A stretch of DNA of 64,000 nt from Chaetorhynchus papuensis (taxonomy: Eukaryota; Chordata; Aves; Passeriformes; Rhipiduridae): the NCBI GenBank assembly GCA_013396525.1, contig VWYX01000875.1:1-64000 (forward strand). The letters are read 5' to 3'. The position numbers and the translations under genes are program-made. This document shows positions 39,629 through 50,800 of this stretch, one piece after another (within the stretch, counting starts at the first letter, position 1; each line of letters begins with the position of its first letter). The notes below the pieces were generated by a model, which ran no database searches, was not told the DNA's origin, and worked only from the letters and a program-made list of their open reading frames with translations.

Positions 39629-39762
39629 CTATAGCTGTCTTCACTTTCTGAATCCCGTTCTTCATCAGAGTCTTTGTATTTATCAGGATCTGGGAGAGTG
39701 CTTGGATCAAACTCTTCCTCACTTCCACTGTGAGCAAGAAAGGCCACTGTTTCCTCTTCAGC
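39629..39762 (-). CDS. DDX10: DDX10 penultimate coding exon (acidic C-terminal segment)
   Basis: On the minus strand an acceptor CACCTGACAG (AG at 39764-39763) opens a 134-base exon in phase 0: 44 whole codons plus AG, then donor AG|GTATGC (GT at 39628-39627). It encodes EEETVAFLAHSGSEEEFDP, then STLPDPDKYKDSDEE, then RDSESEDSY. The FDPSTLPDPDKY core is identical to human DDX10 as I remember it, inside the acidic tail that follows the helicase core and the basic coiled region. The AG left at the end plus the first T of the exon at 30134 makes a Ser codon. In front of FDPSTLP the acidic run is short here compared with the long Asp run of the human protein. Upstream exons lie beyond the right edge of the window. 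Confidence 0.92.
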
Positions 39763-40983
39763 CTGTCAGGTGACAAATGGAGAGTTACAAGACAAGCAAA
39801 CAAGTCCATGTTGCTCATCACAACCCCTTCAATAGGGAGGCTGTAACAGAAACCATTGCCCTCAAATGCAGTCAAAGACCACCAGTATTACAGCCAGGAA
39901 AAGAAAATCATCTCTGTCATCACCAGTGCACTCCTTCAAGGCTGTTTGTTAAAGGTTGAAGAAACATTATTAAAAAAGGATGCACAAGGATTTATGTTCA
40001 AATTCTACTTTCCAATATTGTAATCTTAAATCTACCAAATCTAGGAGAGATCTGGGCAGCAACTAATCAACAGCCATCTGAGAGCAAGTGTCTAAGTAAT
40101 ACGCAGCTTTACTGTCCCTCAGAAACACACTGCCAAAGAGATACTCACATGTGGACACATAAATTACTGCTGTTAGGTGAATTTAATGAAATACTCTGAT
40201 TTAAAACTCATCTGGGTGTTCTTGCAGTTAAAAACCAAGAAGCTGCTTAAGCTGAATTAACTGCTCTAAGGGAGTTTCAACCATCCTCTACGAGAGATGC
40301 ATGTTCTTCAGGCATCCTCCCTCCCTCCCTCCCCCCTCCTCTCTGGGGCTCAAGCTTCCCCTGTCCCTGCAGCATGTCTCCGGATGGGTTGGTGGCACTG
40401 GCTAGTTTCCCCAGGGTGTGGCATTGCCTCACTAATTCCTTAATTAAGAGAGCACAGAAGATGCTTCTCCATAAAAGTACTGGATAATACAAAAAAGCTG
40501 ACTAATTTGCTGGTACAGGTTCTGCTTCACTTAATCCTCAACTGATGGCACCACTTTTGTAAATTTTTTGCTAGTAGTCATGAAAAAACCAGACTGGAGG
40601 GCATATGCAATTGTATATGCACGCCAAAATGCAGATGGAAAGCTCACAGGCATTTCTAAGCAATGTGAACACTAGATCCATGCATATTTATGGTGGAAAG
40701 CAAAGACAAATTCCAGGAAACTATAATTAAAGACATTGCTACCTTTTGTTTATATATCTAATCAACATGCACACAGCTGAGTTTCTAAAACAGAACTCAT
40801 TTAAATGATCTTTCATTCTATGAATAACTTCACATCATTATATATTTAAAGTTAATTTTTGTTTTGATTTTTCACCATTTCTATCACCACACTTTTAAAG
40901 ACCAGTCTTTATGTGCACCTACCTTCTTGTAATAAAAATAAATTTTAAATTGTTTTTTTTTAAAAGCCAAATAGAAACCATAC

Positions 40984-41103
40984 CAATGGTCTCTTTTATA
41001 TCTGCATATAGAGTGAGTGAAAGGCAATGAGCTGGTGAAGGGTTAGATTAGTCACCACTGCACGAATCCGTTCTTGCTTGACCAGTGACACTTCTGCAGT
41101 GTA
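40984..41103 (-). other. Candidate cryptic or alternative exon in the DDX10 intron
   Basis: On the minus strand a long pyrimidine tract with TTTCTTCTGCTTGCTTTCAG (AG at 41105-41104) is followed by an open frame starting in phase 0: YTAEVSLVKQERIRAVVTN and so on, 35 codons then TAA at 40998-40996. A donor-like ATTG|GTATGG follows at 40984/40983. The upstream DDX10 exon must end in phase 0, because the exon at 39762 starts there, so inclusion would read straight into this frame and stop. The peptide matches no protein I recognise. It may be chance. Confidence 0.25.
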
Positions 41104-42528
41104 CTGAAAGCAAGCAGAAGAAAGGCATAAAAGCCAGATTTGCAATCAGAAGGCAGAGGAAAAACACACTGAACACACATTTTGTTCTACTACTTTAAAT
41201 ACCAGTAAAGGTAATTATATAGCTGGGTGTATGAAATGACTAAAAGCATCATCAGACTCTTCAGCACTATAAGCTTCCCAAGGTGACAAACACTGACAGA
41301 AAAGCATGTTGGTTCTCAGGAACTTCAGGTAGGACTTCACAAGAAAGTTGGTTTTGTGGGGTTTTTGCTTACAAAAAAACCATCTTCAAGGTCATCTCTT
41401 AGTACAATATTACAGAGCATTACTAACTCCACAGAAAACTATGTTGAAGGTCACCTTTCTGCTAATGAATTTTCTTATTTGAAAATCATTCTGCATTAAA
41501 TTATAGGTTATTTTAATTTCTTACAACATTAAATATTTGCTCTTTACTTGTCCTTCCAATTGCATCTATTCTTTTGATACAGCTGGTGCATACCAATCTT
41601 ATATTTAAAAAGAAAAGAAAAAGAGAAGTAGCATTCAAAGCTGTTGTATGGAACAATGCATTTTTTAATATGTACGTGTGACACCATGCACAGAGTTCTG
41701 TAACACTAACATTTACTGGCAGTCATCTTCTAAGACTTGAGCCGTTCATTCACATTCTCCATTATGACACACAGACCAAACCTTTGCTTTCATTACACAT
41801 TCATATTAATTTTTTCCAGAAGAAAATACAGAGAGAAGTGTTAAACATAATGCTTGCTATAGCAAAAGAAATAATTGGCAAAGATGCCTCTTTCATTCAT
41901 CAGGAACCATGAGGTTGTATTTCTTGTAAGTATCACTGCTTACATATTCATTAAAATATTCCTAAGACCCTGAAATTGTTAAGAACCTGAGCAGGAACAT
42001 TTATCATCCACAGCTGAACAAGAGAAACTCATTATTTTTCCTCTCTCATTTCAAATTTACATCAGCCAGTCAGGAAGAAGAAATCTCGTGACTTCACATT
42101 ACTCACCACCAGAGCTGGAGAAAAGAAGTAAAATCATAGTTCAAAATGACACATGTAAAAGTTCTTCACATACAAGTAGGATGCAATTTACAGACTCGGG
42201 ATTAGACTTGTCCTAAGGCAACTGCCATCAAAAGAGATTAGAAGAGGAGATTTTGATGGCCTGTACTTTATGTCTAAGGTTGGCGACAATGTGACACACA
42301 CTCTGGAGTGTGTATTTATTGTGAAGTTCAACTGTGGAAGGAAACCTGCCACGCCTGACATCGAAGACATCAAACCAGGCTGGCCAGAACTGGATTTGGT
42401 GGCAATCATCTTTTCACTCTGCTCAGGGATGACAAGGTCTCTCTTCGTACCACACCAGCCCATGTCCTTCGTAATTCTAGTTCCACAGAAACATGTACAA
42501 GGACTTTCAGTTTGAACATGACACTGAA

Positions 42529-42898
42529 TGTGGACGCTGAAAAGCTTTTAGCAGAGAAATCTTTCAGCTTTCTTCACCATTTTGTGAGAGCTCAGTCTTT
42601 CCCATGCAAGCTATCTAGAACAAAGTTAACATTTTGTAAACACTTGCACCTGCAGATTGTTTTGTCAGATTGTTATGGTTCTAACTAGCAAAATATTTGG
42701 GAATGGATGTCTTAGAATTTGGCCAATCACCTCAAGGGGTGGATGGCCAGAGGACCAAATATCTTATGCCATTTAACTCACTTTTTGCAAACTAACATAT
42801 AAAAGCCTCGGGAAAAACCATTAAAGGCCTTGCCACCATTGATACAAAACCCTGGACTTCGTGTGGTTTCTCTACCCGTCCGCGGTGCGAGAGCGACA
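42529..42898 (+). mobile_element. Complete solo LTR, 370 bp, with 6-bp target-site duplication ACTGAA
   Basis: Begins TGTGGACG at 42529 and ends GAGCGACA at 42898, with perfect direct repeats ACTGAA at 42523-42528 and 42899-42904. Within it are a TATA box (tataaaag, 42798-42805), an ATTAAA poly(A)-type signal (42820-42825), and a CpG-rich end with five CpGs in about 25 bases (42876-42897). This is the U3-R-U5 order on the plus strand, antisense to DDX10. No gag, pol or env sequence is nearby, so it is a solo LTR. A 6-bp duplication is typical of class II (ERVK-like) integrases. CpG retention in CpG-poor surroundings suggests a fairly young insertion. Confidence 0.88.
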
Positions 42899-45800
42899 AC
42901 TGAATGCAAACATTTTTGCATTCACACAGTCTCCCTCTAAGGCATAAAGAGATTCTTCTTATGCAAACTCAACATTTTAGAGAAATTCAGCAAAATTTCT
43001 GTGCTGGAACTTTTGGAAACCTTGTTGCCTTCAACATTCCACATTCCAACTCAACAACAATCACATTTGACCTTACTGCAGTCATTTTGAAAACATACAC
43101 CTACTGACACAGACAGGGCAGGCTCCTCTAGAGCTTTTGCCAACAGAATACCTCTAATTCAACTTCAGTCTTTGTTACAAGACATAATGACAACTTCCTC
43201 TCCTGCTAAAGAGGTGTGAATGGCTGGTGGAGCTCAAGTTAGGCAGGCTAAGAGAAACTTAAAATGAAGAAATTGATATACCTCAGACACCCAAGGGACT
43301 CAAATGTTCAAAAAAACAGAATGCTGTCTCATTTCTACCAGGCATTAGGCACTCAGGTAGCAATTATCTGACTATCATCAGAAGGAAAGAAAAGGAGAAC
43401 TGAAAAATATACCATGAAAACCCGAACAAATATTTAAAAAGTTGTATTTACCAAGATTTCTTTTCTAAAACACATGTTTATTATGGTACTTAATTCATAT
43501 CTAATTTAATAGGGTTTTTCCTCCAATTAAATTGTCTAGAGTTGCACTTTTTATGTTCAACCCTTTAAGCAATTTATCTGTTTCTAGCAACCAGGTTGAG
43601 AGGGGAGAAATAATTTCTCAGGCACTATCAGTTCTGTCCATGCTCCTTTGCAAAGCACAGCGGGGGAATATTTCCAATTAGCTGGAAACAAAACTTTTAA
43701 GGTTTGATCACACTTAATTTGAGTCCATCAGGAGCCACACTTGCGCAATATTCAGTCCTTTTTGAGCTATGCCACCCTTCAGTTTTTGCTACTATGGCCT
43801 CTCCCAATAAGTGGTGCTTGTGATTGTCATGCCAAGAAAAGGTAAGTTCTAAATACCTCTAGGAGGTTACCCAACACAGGTACACACCTTCTAAAAGTTT
43901 AGCATATTATGGCTCATATAAAAGGATATTTAAAAATAAAATACCTCATAAGATCTGACAGCATTCTAATTTTCTTAATTTTTTTCTTTTTTACAATTAT
44001 TTTTCAGATGAAAACAGAGGTTGCATCATGTTTATGATGGAACCCATTTATATATACAGAGAGTTTTTACAGCATTTCCTTTAAAACATTTTACTCTGCG
44101 TTCTTCTGATCACCTCACAGGTTTGGGGTTTTTTCCCCCCAGCCCACCACACTGTCCCCAGCTGATGAATGATTGCTCTGCTATTTCATCATCTACAATG
44201 CCCCAGAGGAATACAGCTATTCTGACAGTTCAAAAATGAAATACAGCCTTTGATGTTGCTAGGGTGTTTGATCCAACAGTTGCTTTGAAGATCAAGACAA
44301 AAGCCTTAGCCTATATTGAAAACTGACGGGGAGCCAGTGGAGCAAACTACTACTGCTCTGGCACACACAGAGCTGCCCAAGCCATGCCAAAACTCACTGC
44401 TACCCTCCCTACCATCTAAAGTGCATCAGCATTCATGGCTCTGGCCAGAAAGGCTGGTAGCCAAAAGCTGGGGAAACCATCGTTCCAGGTTAGTCAGTCA
44501 GACACAATCATTGCACTAAGACGATCTCACTGATCTCTGGGCTCTGGGAGGAGTCAGTTCCTGGTTTCCACACCACTTCAGAGAATTTAATTCTTGGTTT
44601 TCACTAGAAGGGACAGATAACTCTTAGCTTCATCTTCAGTCATTCACCATTCCCAATCACTAGCAGTCACAGCAAGGTTCAATTTCATCCAGTCATTCTT
44701 TATTTCTTTTTAAGCCATCCAAGATCTTAAATAATACAGCCTGACTAGTCTAGCCAGCAGAACCTAACTTTTACCAGCGCTCTCACATAAGGCACATGAG
44801 AATACTTAATTTTCTTTCCTGGCATTCCTAAATGCCCCACATTTTATGGTCAGTGAATGGGTAAGCCTGTGTTCCAAACTAGCAGACACTGATGCATATA
44901 TTCTGACATTCAAATTTCTGTGTAACTATAGCAAAACAATTTGTGCTGGAAATGGCTCCTGCCACAAGTACAGTTCAGAAGCACTGAAAACACAAAACTC
45001 TTTGAAATTGGTGAGAAGTTCTAAATCTACTCAAAGACCTTTTGCTTTAATGTATTTGCATTTCAATTATAATGGATATGTCTCAGAACTAGACCTTACA
45101 CTTCTCCTAATTTGTTTTTCTAGGACCCAGAGTACTTATTGTAAAGACAAGCTTCTTCCAAGTTGTTATTAGCCACAATTATCAACGTGATTTCAGCAAT
45201 AGGGAAGACTAGTATCAGGATAAAACAATTATACTCTCACCTTACATGTAATTCATGTTACAGACATGAAAATACAACAGAAAGGAAACTAAGTTACTAA
45301 GTGGGTAGCACTAGAAGCAAAATACATGCTGAAGTTCATTAAATTCTGGAAAGCAGCAGAAAAAGTATGAGAGAATTAAACATGCCAGCATACTTGTCCA
45401 AAAGTCTATAGCCCTGCAAAAAAGAAACCCAACCAAAAAACAACAAAACCCCAACCAGAACACTACAGTGCAGAACAATATTTTTGAACTTATATTCTCA
45501 ACACATAACCCTTAGACTGTCTTTACAGTCCTCCTTTCTGTCCACTTTCAGGTTCACAGCAGTCATGGCTGTCAGCTCAAATACAGAAAGTAATTCTCCG
45601 AAGTAGTGTCTGTGTTCAAACATTCCAACACATCAGGTTTCTCCAGGGAATCTCAGCATATGCCCACAGAGATGGTGCCCACACGAGAGAACCTGCTCTG
45701 TATCACTTTCTGGCACTTTCACAGCAGCCTGAGGGAGCTGCATCCCCTGCCGTGGCACAGCAGTGTCCCACCACCAGCAGCACTGCTCGCAGCAGAGACT

Positions 45801-46959
45801 GCAGGCACAGACCTCTCTTTGCTTAGTGACGGGCGTTCTTCAGGAAGGAACAGATCAACAGCAGCGCTGACATGAAATAATCAGAAAGGAAACCTTTTAA
45901 GTCACGTAATTCTGTAAACTGGTTAGTTCTGCTCTTTTCTTGGAACAACTGATTTGTATTCAGTACACAACAAACAGCTACACTGGCATTAAGTGCTTGT
46001 CCAATGAAACGATCTTTATGTTTTCACTGTGCTGCTGAAGTCACGTACTCTAAACGCTTGTACAAAATACGCATATAAAACAGCACACTTACAGGGAGAA
46101 AAATATGAATCAAATTAATTCCAGGCAGTGAAAGTTATTTTAACTCCTTCTGGTGGCTCTACATGAAGTGAGGAAAAGAAACACAGCAGAGGCATCACTG
46201 CTCATGGCACTGACTCAATTGCTTGCTGTGAGAACAAGACCTTGTGTGCCTTTGTTTCAGACCTACGTAGCAGCTGCAATAGTTTCATATTTGTTCAAAT
46301 TTCCAAACAAATAACCAGTAAATCAGAAAGCACCTAGCTGATGCTTCAGAATTGCAGGGTCATTTATTATTAATTGTTTTTATTGTTTTTGAATTCACCT
46401 TCCTAAGCCATGAATCCCTTTCTACAAAATTTTGCAGAAGACAACTCCTGGCACAAAAAGCGTAAGGGCTAAGTAGAAGCCACAAGAGAACAGATGAATC
46501 CAGACTGATGAATGATGAGGAAACAAGCTGCCTGGGGAAGATTTGAGCAACCGGCATGACACAGCAGAGAGACCTGCCCTCTGGTATTTCCACAAGCATT
46601 GGGGAACCTGGACGAGGTAATTGAATAAGAATCTGAGGCAGACTGGCAGCCATCCACCAGCAGACAGAAAATTATAATATCCCCGATAACAATTTTATCT
46701 ACATAAGAAAAAATGACAGGCATGTCTTAGAAATGACAAGCATGAAGAACATGAAAGATTTATGTGAGGCAAGATCTTTTAGGCCAACTAATTGAAAGAA
46801 ACACAAATTTTCAGGTCTAAAATAACGTAAAGCAACTTCAAAGCAAAAAATCCAACCCAAATTAAGACTAATTGCTCAGTTAGTGTTACTCGAGGAATTG
46901 AGTAAAATGTAATAATGTATGTGCAGCAGGCTTGGGGAATGCTAGTACAGGGAGAACCT

Positions 46960-47850
46960 ATAGGAGAACCTTCAGGAGGGAGAGAGCACATTTGTGATCT
47001 GTGGTAAATGAAAGGACAAATAGACAATCAGGAAGGATTTCGATAAGCACCAGAAAGTGATCACGGCAATGCTAAAGCATAGGCTAAAGTGAGAAGTATC
47101 TGGTGATACCCAGAGTGACTGTGAAAGAAGGTAGCAAAGAAGGTTGAACTTTTTTCTTGAGTATTGCCTCATCCATGAAATCCATCAGCTAAGATTTAAC
47201 TTTAGGCAGAAAGGTATAGCTGGAGTAGAGAGACTGAAATAAGACTCATCAGTACAGACATGAATTTGTATTTTTCTCCATGAAAAAGAGAAGGGGAAAA
47301 AAGCAAAAGGCTGTGCAAAACATTATCACAGAAGGAGACTGAAGATTGTAAGATTCCCAAAATTACAAAGAAGGAACTAGAAAAGAAGAGAGACACCAGA
47401 ACAGAGTGTGGTCATATTTGCAAACCCCCAGAAATGGAAGTGGTTATGGAAAGGCCAAGTGAATGACCAGTACGTGAGAGGAAGGCTGAATAATGTTTAT
47501 TGAGTAGAACTGAAACATGTCTACACTGCAAATGAACAGAAGGGCATGAAGAAATGTGGCAGCTCAAAGAGTACAAAAGACCAGTGTGGAAGGGGGAATC
47601 AAAGACAAACAGGGAAGAATTTTAAGGCAAAAGTGAGAGGGCCTAAGAGAGGAAGACTACCAAGAGAAGATCTGATGGAGATGACAGTGATGACAAAGAG
47701 AACCAAGGGGGAGAGAAGAGCTGTCTGAAATTATTATAAAAGTGGGAGAGAGTAGGAAATTGGGAGAGTACAAAGCATGAGAATGGCACAGGAGCTGGCT
47801 GCAAAGGATGTAGAAGAACAGCGAAGAGAAGAACAGTCCCAGACATACAA
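46960..47850. repeat. Purine-rich (AG-biased) tract of about 0.9 kb
   Basis: The plus strand is strongly enriched in A and G over several hundred bases (for example 'agaaaagaagagagacacca' and 'gaagggggaatcaaagaca'), without a simple repeating unit. Short open frames on both strands arise from this bias. No gene or transposon family is recognised. Confidence 0.5.
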
Positions 47851-50800
47851 GAATGAAATCAACATCAACAAAACTAGAGAATGCATGGTGGAATACACGA
47901 AGGCACCTCTTTTCTTTGCCAAAGCCATGAATGTTTCACCAATGTATACAGGAGTTTACATGGGCTCAAAAAGTATGTAGGTAACAGTAATAAAACACAT
48001 CAAGGCATGGTAAGTAACAGCAGCGCTGTGCCAGTAACCCTGGAAATCTCTCAGCTCCAGAACCCTCCAGCCAGGAGTGATAATAGTCACAATTTGAAAA
48101 ATTGGTACGACTGCAAATTTTCCTTCAAACCAACCAAAAGATCTGACGTGGAGAAGGGAAGCAGGTCACCCTCATTTCATGGAAGCCATTATTTTTTCCA
48201 CTGCTGTTATGGTTTCTATCAGTCTTTTAGGGCTTCTCATACAAACACTACAATTTATTAAACAAACCTGGTGAAGACGACTATCTCATTCTCAGGAAAA
48301 CCAAAAGGTTTGGAACAATGCAGTGAGGGAAAAACTGAAAGCTGAGACAATTTTCCATCAAAAGCCTAAATCTGTGCCTAATTATATCCTATCCAATGGC
48401 TTGCTAAAGAACCTAAACTGTGCTATCTCAAACAGTCTTTAGGTTTTGTACTGCTACCAGAAAGTTTTACCTTATATCCAGTGACTGAGTAACAACTTTT
48501 GGATTCAGTAAGAAATGCAAGTAGTATACAAATACTCATCTGTAGATGTTAATTAATGTACTACAGACTTCTAACCGAATCCTTGCTTCTCCCTTCAAGT
48601 CCACACTTGCAGCAAATCAGTTTCTAACTTGCTCTAAGCATTGAAGGCATCTATGCAAATTTTACCTAGGAAATGGCAATTTTCAGCTCATATAACTTAT
48701 TATAACCTAGAGTTGTTCATTCGCTTGCCTGTTCATTTCAACAACATCTAAAAAATCTTTATACTGCATAAATAATGTATTATATCCATAACAACAGGAT
48801 GCAGTACGCTGTATGATTGATCACCTTGGCATTCGGCTCCTGTGGGAACAGCTTTTGTGAAACATGGCTCTATCTAACTCCCTGAAAATTACATTTTGGT
48901 AAAACTGTCTGAATGATCAAATTTAGGTATGGTTGGACATAATGTCATTAACATTGCACAGACAGGTACAAACTTGCACTCTTCACGCTGTACTAAAGCA
49001 ATGCTGTTTTACATCCGTTTCTCAAGGAATCAGAGAGAGCAACATCAGGGGGGATCAATTTAAATCAGTGATTTGAATCACTAATTATAAACACCATTAA
49101 AATCAGGAAACTTTTAATTCCCACAGTATGTTACACATGTAATCACTGCTACTTTTTTTTTTTAATGCCAGTATTCTGAGGCACAGTTGTTTTACACTGG
49201 ACTTTACATAAAATGTGTATGCACTGTTTTATGATAATTATTTAAAGTCCTAGTTCTTCCTTTTCCATTAGCAAATTATGAAAGAGCCGCCACTTAGTTG
49301 CCTAGTGATGACTACTCATTTTACAATCACAGTTAATGTCAAGCTGACTCCTATTCCATCTGAAATTGAAACTGATTCCAACCAAACTTTTAAATGTTCT
49401 CTAAAATATGTATATCATATGCATATTATTAAACAGTTACTAATTAAATAGGACCATCTTAAATACAGCAGATACATGGAGGTAAAATTAAGTTGATCCA
49501 AGTAGATGCTGTATTCTAAGTTTAACATTTATGTATACATTCTCTGCTGCTAACAAAATTTACTTCTTCTAAGCATCCTGTCTTAGGAGATTTTGGTATG
49601 ACTAGAAGATTCAAACCTAATTTACATTCACAGGCTTAAAGAGGATGGTTAGAATAAACAAAGATAACCAGTTCCTCAAATCCTAACATGTTTTTCAACT
49701 TTGAATGGCACCTTGAATTTAACTTATCAAATATATCAAACAAATAAAGTATTTCAGAACCAGGAAAGGATACAACTTGTTATAAAAAAGCAGCTCATTC
49801 TCCCTGTTAATGACAGTTGTCTAAATCACATCTCTATCTGAAACTTAATCAGCAACTTTATTTCTTGAATCATTTTTTAGATTTTTCTAGTAAATTTTTT
49901 CATAGGCCATTCCTTAATACCTTCATTTTATCTACCTTTTTTAAATTCTCAAAAATAAAAGAATGTATCTAACAAATTAAAACATGTATTTTAATAACTC
50001 TTTTTGTTATTGTTATTGAGCTGATGATTTTTATCTATCATGTTATTAAGTATAAGATGGCTTTTCCCCATTCCCCCAAATATTTGCAACACATATAGAA
50101 TATGTGAAGGAAAGGGAGACAAGGATAAATATTAATCTCACTGATTCGAAAATAAATCATAGCATGCTTAGAAGGCTGTCAGGATAAGTGATTTTAGCCT
50201 AACTTTACTGCTCATTCTCAACTCCAGTGCAAAGAGCTCAATTGCTCCACTGACTTTCTGGTGTTACACAATCTGCTTGCAATTCCCATTTGCCATCCAT
50301 CAGTAAGTGCTGGGGACAGGAACAGCAAACTGGAAACAGCATCCACTGGCTCCAGTGCACACACATTGCCACATACTGCCCTGCTGGGGAGTTTTACCTC
50401 TGACAGAAACAAATGCTTAAACTTACTGTGCTTAGTATTTCCTAAACTGCCTAAGGGTCACACAGAGTTTCCTGTGGCCACCTAAATTCCCCTTTGAGAC
50501 TCATCCTCAAGGATCAATTAGCAGTCATTGGTCTTTAGTATTTCAATCTGGATGAAAATCTGAAGGGAGCAACTTTAACACATCCCATACATAGAAATTA
50601 TATTCAAAGGCTACTTTCTCCACTACCCGTGGTAGATGATTTATATTTGCATAATTCAATTCTTGACCTAATATGAAAACCAACACTTTTTTTTTCTTAG
50701 AAACCATTTGCATCTGTTATGCTAAAAAAAAAGAAATAAAAGAACTGTGAGTTTTAAACTGGTTTCAGAGACATTGCAGTATTTCTCCACTGAGAAATGG

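Noticed and set aside
47546..47960. Lys/Arg/Glu-rich plus-strand frames that could be taken for a basic protein or a missing DDX10 exon
   Set aside because: Wrong strand for DDX10, and explained by the purine-rich composition of the region.
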